NCBI RefSeq assembly: GCF_020400655.1
Contig: NZ_JAINRC010000002.1
Location: forward strand, 372,001-436,000
Origin: Streptomyces spinosus
Lineage (GTDB): Bacteria > Actinomycetota > Actinomycetes > Streptomycetales > Streptomycetaceae
Reading direction: 5' to 3'
DNA: 64,000 bases
Numbering within the stretch: position 1 is the first letter of the stretch; every line of letters begins with the position of its first letter. The notes beneath the pieces are model-generated. The model was not told the DNA's origin. It did not search any database and saw only the letters and a list, made by a program, of their open reading frames with translations. This document shows positions 36,000 through 44,400 of the stretch, piece by piece. The position numbers and the translations under genes were made by a program.

Positions 36000-37355
36000 A
36001 TGGGTGAGGTCTTCGCCGGCCGGTACGAGCTGGCCGATCCGATCGGGCGCGGTGGTGTGGGCGCCGTGTGGCGTGCCTGGGACCACCGCCGCCGGCGGTA
36101 CGTGGCCGCCAAGGTCCTCCAGCAGCGCGACGCCCACTCCCTGCTCCGCTTCGTCCGCGAACAGGCGCTGCGCATCGACCACCCGCACGTCCTCGCCCCG
36201 GCGAGCTGGGCCGCCGACGACGACAAGGTGCTGTTCACCATGGACCTGGTCGGCGGTGGCTCCCTGGTCCACCTGGTCGGCGACTACGGCCCCCTGCCGC
36301 CCGCGTTCGTGTGCACGCTGCTGGACCAGTTGCTGTCCGGGCTCGCGGCCGTGCACGCCGAGGGCGTGGTCCACCGGGACGTCAAGCCCGCCAACGTGCT
36401 CCTGGAGGCCACCGGCACCGGCCGGCCCCGGCTGCGGCTGTCCGACTTCGGCATCGCGATGCGGCTCGGCGAACCCCGGCTGACGGAGACCAACCTGGTG
36501 GTGGGGACGCCCGGTTACCTCGCCCCCGAGCAGATGCTGGGCGCCGAACCCGACTTCCCGGCCGACCTGTTCGCCGTCGGCCTGGTCGCCCTGTACCTCC
36601 TGGAAGGCGCCAAGCCCGACGCCAAGGCGCTGGTGCGGTACTTCCTGGAACACGGAACGCCCGGCCCGCCCAAGGGAGTTCCGGAGCCGCTCTGGCAGGT
36701 CGTCGCCTCCCTGCTCCAGCCCGATCCCGCGAACCGTTTCCGCACCGCCACGGGGGCCCGCAAGGCGCTCGCCGCCGCCGCCGAACTCCTGCCGGAGCCG
36801 GGCCCCGACGACGAACTCGTCGAGGTCTTCGACCAACTCGGCCCGCTTCCGCCCGGGTTCGGTCCCGACGGCCCGCTCCGGCGGGCCTCCGGTGTGGCGC
36901 CGGAGGCGGTGCCGAGCGGGGTGGACGAGTCGGGCGCGACACCCGGTCCCCCCGGAGGCGGCGCAGCCGGGCGTGCCGACGGCGGGCCGGCCGGCCGCGG
37001 CCCAGGAGCGGCGGTGCGGGAGCCTTCGACGCCCGCCTCCACCGGTTCCCTCTCGGACACGGGCAGCTTCCGCCTGCCGCCGCCCCGGCAGACGCCGGCC
37101 CGCCCGTTCCCGCCCCCGGTCCCCGTGCCGGCCCCGGTTCCGGACCCGCGTATCGACACCGCCACCGCCGCCTACACCACCCGCGACCCGCAGACCCCGC
37201 CGCCGTCACCGCCGGCCCCCCGAACCGCCACCCGCGGGCGCCGGGCCCGGCGTGCCGCCCGGCGGCCCGGTCCCCCGGCCGGGGCCGCGATCCCGCTCCT
37301 GCTGCTGGCGCTCGCCTGCTACGCCGTGGGCTTCTGGGCGCTGGCCCGGGTGTGA
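36000..37355 (+). CDS. Membrane Ser/Thr protein kinase without sensor domain
   Basis: 451 residues. The kinase domain (about 7-265) has GRGGVGAVW, Lys in YVAAKVLQ, VVHRDVKPANVLLE, SDFGIAM and LAPEQM. A long Pro/Ala/Gly-rich linker (about 280-425) leads to a terminal membrane helix (about 428-448, AAIPLLLLALACYAVGFWAL). Unlike PknB it has no extracellular domain, so any signal must come from the cytosol or membrane. The gene ends 37 bases inside the convergent secreted-protein gene. Confidence 0.91.
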   Translation: MGEVFAGRYELADPIGRGGVGAVWRAWDHRRRRYVAAKVLQQRDAHSLLRFVREQALRIDHPHVLAPASWAADDDKVLFTMDLVGGGSLVHLVGDYGPLPPAFVCTLLDQLLSGLAAVHAEGVVHRDVKPANVLLEATGTGRPRLRLSDFGIAMRLGEPRLTETNLVVGTPGYLAPEQMLGAEPDFPADLFAVGLVALYLLEGAKPDAKALVRYFLEHGTPGPPKGVPEPLWQVVASLLQPDPANRFRTATGARKALAAAAELLPEPGPDDELVEVFDQLGPLPPGFGPDGPLRRASGVAPEAVPSGVDESGATPGPPGGGAAGRADGGPAGRGPGAAVREPSTPASTGSLSDTGSFRLPPPRQTPARPFPPPVPVPAPVPDPRIDTATAAYTTRDPQTPPPSPPAPRTATRGRRARRAARRPGPPAGAAIPLLLLALACYAVGFWALARV

Positions 37356-38791
37356 GCCCGCCGGGCCGCCACCGTCCACCCGCCCAGGACCAGCAGCAGC
37401 GCGGTGCCCGTGCCGATCCCACCGACGGCGACCAGCCGCATCACCCGCTCGTCGGCCCCGTCCCCGGTGCCCCCGGACAGCGCGGCCCGCCGGTCCCCGT
37501 CGGTGACCGTGAGGACACCGGCCGGCTCGGGCCGGCCGGCGTACCCGGGCCCCGCCTGCTGCTGCCCGTCCACCCGGACCCGCAGGGTCACCTCGAACGG
37601 ACCCTGCCCGAAGGTGCCGGCCAGGTGCGCGCTGAGGTGCAGGACCAGGTAGTACGCGCCGGCGAAGCGGACGGAGGTCACCCCGGCCGGAATGGCGTAC
37701 CGGTTGGTGTACTCCACCGGCGGGAGCGGTGCGAGCGCGGCGGACCTCGGCGCGCCGGTGTAGCCGAGGGAGACGTCGTCGACGTAGCCGCGGACGGGGT
37801 TGTAGAGGGAGAGGTTCAGGGCGCCGCCGACATAGCCGTGCCCTGGTGCGCCGTCCAGGCCGGCGGAGGCGTGCAGTTGCCGGCCCCAGTCCAGCGGCAC
37901 CTTGTAGAACCGGGTCTCGCCGGGGACGAGACGGGTGCGCCAGACCCCTTGGCCCACCGGGCGGGCCGTGGCGAAACCGGTGCCGCCGGAGCGGTCCCGG
38001 GGCGTGCCGGTGACGGGTTCCGGCGTGGCGGAGTCCCAGGTCCGCGGCCCGGTGGTGGGTCCCGCCGCCGCGAGACGGGGTTCCGTGGCGGGCGTGATCT
38101 CCAGGTCCCACGGCCCGGACCCGGCCGCGCCGGAGCCCTCGGCGTCGAGACGTTCGACGAGCAGGTAGTACGTCCCGGCGCCCTGGCACAGCGCCTTGCC
38201 TGCCTCGCGCTGGGCCAGGGCCGTGACCGGGCGCGGGCTGAGCCCGGCGCCGATCCGGGCGGAGGCGTAGGAGCAGGAGGAACCGTTCGCGTCCCGCAGC
38301 GAGACGCGGATGCCGTCGGTGGCGGAGACCGTGGCGTCCGCCGGTGGTACGGCGGTGACGGCGGCGTACGCCGTGTCCGTGGCGGCCAGGCGGAGGCGGT
38401 AGTAGAGCCTGCCGTCGCGGGGCAGGGAGCTGCGGTAGGTGTGGCGCGGGTCGAGCAGTCCGGCGTCCGCGGTGCCCTTCGTGCCCGTGACGGTCGGGGC
38501 GCCGGGGGCGAAGGTGTACGGCCCCGGGCGCGGGCCGGCGGCGGCCGGCAGGGCGAGGACGGGTGCCGGCGGTGCGAGAGCCGCGGACAGGGCCAGCAGC
38601 AGACTGGTCACGGCACCCCGGGCGACGGCGATCCGCCGCCGTACCCGCACCCGCGCCGGACCCCCGGCCCCCACCGCCGTACCGCCCCCTCGGCCCCGCA
38701 CGCGCCACACCCCCAGTCGTCGGACGGCCGCACCGCACCGGTGGACCGCGAGGCCCATCCTGCCCCGGCCGCCGCTGCGCCATCCGGGCAA
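37319..38791 (-). CDS. Secreted, C-terminally membrane-anchored protein of unknown function
   Basis: Up to 490 residues. After a long Arg-rich start (alternative starts are possible nearer residue 45), a signal-like segment (about 58-82, AVTSLLLALSAALAPPAPVLAL) leads to two Tyr-rich beta-type modules with similar SLPRDGRLYYRLRLAATDTA and LVPGETRFYKVPLDWGRQL segments, as in pre-peptidase or jelly-roll domains. A membrane helix near the end (about 452-474) and a basic tail follow. A wall- or membrane-displayed protein is likely. It is convergent with and overlaps the kinase gene by 37 bases. Confidence 0.75.
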   Translation of the reverse strand: MPGWRSGGRGRMGLAVHRCGAAVRRLGVWRVRGRGGGTAVGAGGPARVRVRRRIAVARGAVTSLLLALSAALAPPAPVLALPAAAGPRPGPYTFAPGAPTVTGTKGTADAGLLDPRHTYRSSLPRDGRLYYRLRLAATDTAYAAVTAVPPADATVSATDGIRVSLRDANGSSCSYASARIGAGLSPRPVTALAQREAGKALCQGAGTYYLLVERLDAEGSGAAGSGPWDLEITPATEPRLAAAGPTTGPRTWDSATPEPVTGTPRDRSGGTGFATARPVGQGVWRTRLVPGETRFYKVPLDWGRQLHASAGLDGAPGHGYVGGALNLSLYNPVRGYVDDVSLGYTGAPRSAALAPLPPVEYTNRYAIPAGVTSVRFAGAYYLVLHLSAHLAGTFGQGPFEVTLRVRVDGQQQAGPGYAGRPEPAGVLTVTDGDRRAALSGGTGDGADERVMRLVAVGGIGTGTALLLVLGGWTVAARRAHTRASAQKPTA

Positions 38792-38961
38792 CGCGTACGC
38801 CCGTCCGAAACGCCCGGCACCGTCCGGCCCCGCCGTCCCGCCCGCCTAGCGCACCGGCCGGGACCCCGCAACACGGAGCAGGGGCCCGCGCGACACGGCC
38901 GGGGAACGCGAAACCCCGACCGCGCAGGCGGCCGGGGTCGGTACAGATCGGGTATCGGGAC

Positions 38962-39090
38962 TCACGAACCCGTGGGCACGGAGTCAGTCGCCTCCGTCCA
39001 CAGATCCTGCTCGGCGCGATCCGCCTGGATCTGGCGGTACACGAGGAGCCCGCCGATGGCGGCCAGTGCGACCAGGAGCAGCTTCTTCAC
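38962..39090 (-). CDS. DLW-39 family small membrane protein
   Basis: 42 residues, GTG start at 39090: VKKLLLVALAAIGGLLVYRQ then QADRAEQDLWTEATD. The DLW triplet and total length match the actinobacterial DLW-39 family. It has one hydrophobic helix and a short polar tail. Function unknown; it usually lies in this part of the chromosome near gyrA. Confidence 0.82.
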   Translation of the reverse strand: MKKLLLVALAAIGGLLVYRQIQADRAEQDLWTEATDSVPTGS

Positions 39091-39344
39091 CGCGCGACCT
39101 CGTCTTTCCTTGACGTAGGGGACCTCTGGCGCCCGACTATACACACCGACCGATATCGATCGGTGACCTGCGTCGGGGCCCGGCTCCCGCCTCGGCCACG
39201 GCAGGAATTCCCCGCCCCCGTGCACCCGTCCGAGTGGTGTTGATCTGAACATCGACGCGCCACGGGCGTCGGTCCACCACTTCCCGGCCCACATACACAT
39301 CATGAGCAAAGTACGCAAATCGCCCAACCCGAAAGTGAGGGGCC

Positions 39345-39728
39345 ATGACCGCCCAGAACAAGGTCATGAAGCTGTGGACCGCCATCGTCACCGCCTTCCT
39401 CGCGCTGTGCACGGCGCTCGGACTCGTCTCCGCCACCACCACGACCGCCGCCGCGGCCGCACCCCGGACAGAGACCCCGAGCACCGACACCGGCACCGCG
39501 CACCGCACCACCCCGACGATCCCGGCGATGCGCCAGCGGGCCTGGTCCCATGCCAGGGCCCTGCCCCCCACGATGAAGCAGCGGATCCGGGCGGAGGCCC
39601 ACGGCAAGACGCCGGGCTGCCGGCACCGCCCCCTCGACGAGACGCAGACCGAATCGCAGCCGTGGGTACCGGAGCAGACGGACGCCGGCTCCCACGACCG
39701 GCACCTCTCGGACTCCCTCGACTGCTGA
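39345..39728 (+). CDS. Small secreted protein (probable DUF6344)
   Basis: 127 residues. A signal-like N-terminus (NKVMKLWTAIVTAFLALCTALGL, then a Thr/Ala run ending near residue 38) is followed by a Thr/Pro/His-rich low-complexity region with two Cys (GCRHR and terminal DC). A GAGGGG ribosome binding site precedes ATG 39345. The start segment matches what I recall for DUF6344 proteins of Streptomyces. Function unknown. Confidence 0.65.
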   Translation: MTAQNKVMKLWTAIVTAFLALCTALGLVSATTTTAAAAAPRTETPSTDTGTAHRTTPTIPAMRQRAWSHARALPPTMKQRIRAEAHGKTPGCRHRPLDETQTESQPWVPEQTDAGSHDRHLSDSLDC

Positions 39729-39800
39729 TCCCTCCCCCCACCGCAGTACCGCAACGTCTCGACCGCACGGCGACTTGCGTACGCACCAGTCGACACGAAC

Positions 39801-39830
39801 AGACCCCCGGCCGGGTTCGGCCGGGGGTCT
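39801..39830 (+). terminator. Terminator after the secreted-protein gene
   Basis: Perfect 12-bp stem AGACCCCCGGCC (39801-39812) and GGCCGGGGGTCT (39819-39830), loop GGGTTC, followed by CGCGCTTTTC. Confidence 0.9.
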
Positions 39831-39901
39831 CGCGCTTTTCCCGGTGGGTCATCCTCGTACGGCAACGACCAGTACCCGACGGAAAGGTGGTGAGCGCTGC
39901 C

Positions 39902-40672
39902 GTGAACCGGCGCGTCACCGTAGTCACCGCTGTCCACGGCCCGTCCGCCCGGTTCCTGGCGGACGCGTACGCGTCGCTGTGCGCGCAGCGGCTGCCCGCC
40001 GGCTGGGAGTGGGAATGGGTGGTCCAGGAGGACGGCACGACGGACGCGGTCCGCCCGTACGTCCCCGACGACGCCCGCGTGAGCTTCCGCCAGGGCCGGC
40101 CCGGCGGCCCCGGGGTCGCCCGGACGATCGCGCTGGCGCGCGCCGGGGGCGCCTACGTCAAGGTCCTGGACGCCGACGACCAGCTCACGCCGGGCGCGCT
40201 CGCCCGCGACCTGGCCGTGCTGGAGGCCGACCACACCATCGGCTGGACGACGTGCCGCGTCCTGGACCTGCTGCCCGACGGCTCCACGGCCGCCTTCCCC
40301 GGCGATCCCGACGAGGGCCCGATCGAGCGCGGCACCGTCCTCGACCACTGGAAGCGGAACGACTTCCTGGCCCCGGTCCACCCGGCGGGCCTGTGCGTAC
40401 GGCGGGAGCTGCTCACCGCGCTGGGCGGCTGGATGGCGCTGCCGGCCTCGGAGGACACCGGTCTGCTGCTGGCGCTGGACGCGGTGAGCCGCGGCTGGTT
40501 CTGCACGGAGCCCGGCCTGCTGTACCGCAAGTGGGAGGGGCAGGTCACGGGGCATGCCGCCCACGTCGACCCCGCCGAGCGGGCGGCCCGCACGGCCGTG
40601 GCGGAGGCCCGGGCGCGCGCCCTCGCCGCCTTCGGCTGGAGCCACCCACCGGCTCCTCCCGCCGGTCGGTGA
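39902..40672 (+). CDS. Family 2 glycosyltransferase
   Basis: 256 residues with the GT-A fold: VTVVTAVHGPSARFLADAYA at the nucleotide-binding start, EDGTTD, and the metal-binding DxD region VKVLDADDQLTP near residue 90. The acceptor part contains GGWMALPASEDTGLLLALD, which supplies the ED catalytic-base motif. GTG 39902 is listed; GTG 39890 or 39887 would add four or five residues and lie nearer the GGAAAGG ribosome binding site. No neighbouring sugar genes indicate a substrate. It is convergent with the ferredoxin gene. Confidence 0.85.
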   Translation: MNRRVTVVTAVHGPSARFLADAYASLCAQRLPAGWEWEWVVQEDGTTDAVRPYVPDDARVSFRQGRPGGPGVARTIALARAGGAYVKVLDADDQLTPGALARDLAVLEADHTIGWTTCRVLDLLPDGSTAAFPGDPDEGPIERGTVLDHWKRNDFLAPVHPAGLCVRRELLTALGGWMALPASEDTGLLLALDAVSRGWFCTEPGLLYRKWEGQVTGHAAHVDPAERAARTAVAEARARALAAFGWSHPPAPPAGR

Positions 40673-40697
40673 GGGCGTCGTCCGTGCCGCCCGGTGA

Positions 40698-40898
40698 CTA
40701 CTCGGTGAGGACGATCGCCTGCGAGGGGCACTTCTCGGCGGCCTCCAGGACCGCCTCCCGCACCCGCGCGTCCTCGGCCGCGTCCGCACCGCCGGGCCGT
40801 ACGACGCCGTAGCCGTCCTCGAACGCGAACACGGCCGGCGCCCGGTGCGCGCACTCGGCGGAGCCGTAGCACAGGGAGCGTTCGACGGAGACCTTCAT
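40698..40898 (-). CDS. Small ferredoxin (three-cysteine, 3Fe-4S type)
   Basis: 66 residues. Cluster cysteines are C10, C16 (CYGSAECAH) and C57 (EKCPSQAI); the usual second cysteine is Ser13, which fits a [3Fe-4S] cluster as in ferredoxins that reduce cytochrome P450s. The acidic surface and length match that group. No P450 gene is adjacent, so the partner must be elsewhere. ATG 40898 has a GGAGGAC ribosome binding site. Confidence 0.9.
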   Translation of the reverse strand: MKVSVERSLCYGSAECAHRAPAVFAFEDGYGVVRPGGADAAEDARVREAVLEAAEKCPSQAIVLTE

Positions 40899-41490
40899 CT
40901 GTCCTCCAGTCGGGGGCGGTGACCTCCAGGCGGTCCTCAGGACGTCACTGCCCGGCCGCGCGCCTCCTGAACCGGCCCGGCGGACCGGATCGCGGCCACC
41001 GCTGCCCGCACGCCGCCGCCGGCCGGCGGGCCGCCCGGCGAACCCTGTGCCGGCGGTTCGTCAGCAGGCCGGGTTCCCGCCCGCCCGGCACCGGTCCCTC
41101 CCCTCGTGGGGACCGGTGCCGAACGGTGCGGGGCCGTCGACCCGCGCCAAGTCGGCGGGGCGGCGCGGGTCGAAGAACGGGGACGGTTCGTCGGAGAACG
41201 GGGACGGTTTCCGGGACAGCGCGCGGACCGGCGCGGGTCGGCGCGGCGCGATGGGACGTGGCCGACTTTGACCGAGAACGTTCGGTGCCATGGGCTGTCT
41301 CTCCGAGCGCTGGGCCGGTGGCCTGTCCGGACGGTGTGTGACGGGTCCGCTACCGGGTTCGGATCCTGCCACCTGTCGCCCCCGCGGAGGAGGCACCGGT
41401 CTCCGGTCCGGCCCTTAACCGCAGGTCAGGCGTATAAGGTGAGTTTTCCGGTCCGGACGTCACTCGCGAGGGAGAGTAAGGGGTGGGACC
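40899..41490. other. 592-bp interval without a gene
   Basis: I see no supported coding region. The right end holds a -10-like TATAAG at 41433-41438, about 55 bases before the TTG start of the nSTAND gene. At 41174-41188 and 41195-41209 the 15-mer AGAACGGGGACGGTT is repeated in direct orientation with a 21-bp period, a spacing of two helical turns that could bind a dimeric regulator. The remainder is featureless GC-rich sequence. Confidence 0.5.
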
Positions 41491-44400
41491 TTGAGTTCCG
41501 ACTCAGGGGCACGCACAGCCTTCGCCGAGCGCCTCGCGCTGCTGTACAAGGAGGCCGGAAACCCTCCCCTCAAGAGCGTCTCGGAAGCGGTCGTACGGCT
41601 CCAGCGGATCGACGAACGCGGCCGGCCGGTCCGGGTGTCCGCGCAGCGGATCAGCGACTGGCGCCGGGCCAGGAACGTACCGGCCCAGTTCGCCGCCCTC
41701 GCTGCGGTCCTGCAGATCCTGATCCCGGAGGCGCGGCGGCTGCGTCCCGCCCCGGTCTCGGCCGGCCTGTACGACCTCGCCCACTGGCAGCGGCTGTGGG
41801 AGCTGGCGGTGGCCGGACCGGCCGGCGACCGGCCCGCGCCGCCCTCGGAGGAGAACCGGCGGCCACCGGCCCAGGCCCCGCCCGTCGCCGGCGGCGTGTG
41901 TCCGTACCGGGGGCTGGCCCCGTACCGGCGGGAGGACGCCCGGTGGTTCTTCGGCCGGGAACGGAGCACGAAGGCCCTCGTCGCCCAGCTCCGCGCGGCC
42001 GAGCGGTCCGGCGGGCTGGTCATGCTGGTCGGTGCCTCGGGCGCCGGGAAGTCGTCCCTGCTGAACGCCGGCCTGGTGCCGGCGATCCGCGGCGGGGCCC
42101 TGGACACGGGGACGCCCGGCGGGGCGGGGAGCGCGGGTGCAGGGGTGCGGGGCGGGGCCGGGGACGCCGGTGCGGACGAGGACGCGACCGGCAGGGGGCC
42201 GGGAGCCGACGGGGCGGCCGTCCCTTCCCGGCGAGAGACGGCCCCTGTCCGGCAGGAGACGGTCGCTTCCCGGCACGAGACGGTCGCTTCCCGGCACGAG
42301 CAGGCGCCCCCCGGGGAGGCCCCCGCCCAGCCCCCCGCACCTCCGCACCCGGCCGACCGCCCCACGGGCCACCCCTTCGACCGCCCGGCCGACCACCCCA
42401 CAGGCGGCGACCCCGCCGACGGCTCCGCCACCCCCGCCGCCGACCACCCCGACCATCCGGCCGACCCGCCCGGCCCCGTCCTCCAGTTCGTCCCGGGTGC
42501 CGATCCGCTGGGTGAGCTGGTCCGCCGTGTCCCCTTGCTCGCCGCCGTCGCCGACGACGCCCGCAGGGCCGAGCGGGAAGCCGCGCGGAACCCGGCGCTG
42601 CCGGGCTGCGACACCCCGCACATCGCCCGGGCCGTGCGCGAGGCGGTCGCGGCCTGGGCGGACCGCGCGACGGGCCCGGACGGCCGGCCGGTCGTCATCG
42701 TGGACCAGTTCGAGGAGGCGTTCACCCTCTGCGCCGACGAGGCCGACCGGCGCGTCTTCATCCACTTCCTGCACACCGCCTGCACCCCGCCCGCCGGCGC
42801 CGCGGGCCCCGCACCCGTCCGGGTCGTCCTCGGCGTCCGCGCCGACTTCTACGAGCAGTGCCTCGACCACCCGGAACTCGCCGACGCGCTCCAGCACCGG
42901 CACATGGTGCTCGGCCCGCTGACCGGCACCGAACTGCGCGAGGCGGTGACCGGTCCGGCCAAGGCGGTGGGGCTGGAACTTGAGCCGGGCCTCGCCGAGC
43001 TGATCGTGCGCGAGGTGAGCGCCGACGGCCCGCGCGGCGCGCACGACGCGGGCGTGCTCCCGCTGCTCTCCCACGCCCTGCTGGCCACCTGGCAGCGCCG
43101 CAAGGCCGGCCGGCTGACCCTGGCCGGCTACCGCGCGGCGGGCGGCATCCAGGGCGCGGTCGCGGCGACCGCCGAGCGCGCCTGGTCCGGTCTGGACCCG
43201 GCCGCCCGTGCCGCCGCCCGGCTGCTCCTGCTGCGGCTGGTCCGGCTCGGCGAGGACACCCAGGCCACGCGCCGGCGCGGCACCCGGCGGCAGCTGGCGG
43301 AGGAGTCGTCGGACCCCGGCAAGACGGAGGAGTCGCTGGAGGCCCTGGTGCGGGCCCGGCTGGTGACGCTGGACGCGGACACCGTGGAGATCACCCACGA
43401 GGCGCTGCTGCACGCCTGGCCCCGGCTGCGGCACTGGATCGACGAGGGCCGGGGCGACCACCTGCTGCGCCAGCGGCTGGAGGAGGACGGCCGGGCCTGG
43501 GAGGACTCGGGCCGCGACAGCTCGCTGCTGTACCGGGGGTCACGGCTGGAACAGGCCCGCGGCTGGGCCCGATCGGCCGGGGACACCTATCTGACCCGCA
43601 GCGCGGTGGAGTTCCTGGCCGCCTCGGTGCGGCTGCGCAAGCGCTCGGTGTGGCTGAGCCGGGCCGCGGTGGCGGCGCTGGTGGCGCTGGCCGTGCTCGC
43701 GGCCGGCACGGCGGTGATCGCCTGGAAGCAGCGCGACGACGCCGTGTTCGAGCAGGTGCTCGCCGAGGCCGACCGGGTCCAGCACACCGATCCGTCCCTG
43801 GCCGCCCAGCTCGACCTGGTCGCGCACCAGCTGCGTCCCGGCGACGAGGGCACGTACAGCCGCCTGATCTCGATCGTGAACGCGCCGCTGGCCACCCCGC
43901 TGTCCGGCCACACCGGCGCGGTCTACCTCACCTCCTTCAGCCCGGACGGCGACACGCTGGCGACGGCCAGCTACGACCACACGGTCCGGCTGTGGGACGT
44001 GACCGACCCGAACCGCCCCGCCCCGCTCGGCACACCCCTGACCGGCCACACCAGCTGGGTCAGCAGTGCCGTCTTCAGCCCGGACGGCCGCACCCTGGCC
44101 AGCGCCGGCGACGACGGCACGATCCGGCTGTGGGACGTCTCCGACCCCGCGCACGCCCGCCCGCTGGGCGAACCGCTCACCGGTCACCAGGGCACGGTCT
44201 ACCTCGTCGCCTTCAGTCCCGACGGGCGCACCCTGGCCACGGCCGGCGAGGACCGCACCGTACGGCTGTGGGACGTCACCGACCCGCGCAGGCCCGGCGC
44301 CCTCGCCACCCTGCGCGGGCACAGCGCCGCGGTGCGCTGCGTGGCGTTCGGCCCGGACGGACGGACGCTCGCGACGGGCGGCGACGACGACACGATCCGG

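Noticed and set aside
36068..39118. A 1016-codon plus-strand frame across the kinase and secreted-protein genes
   Set aside because: It overlaps two genes with recognisable domains and is mostly Arg/Pro/Gly/Ala repeats, as expected of a frame shadow.
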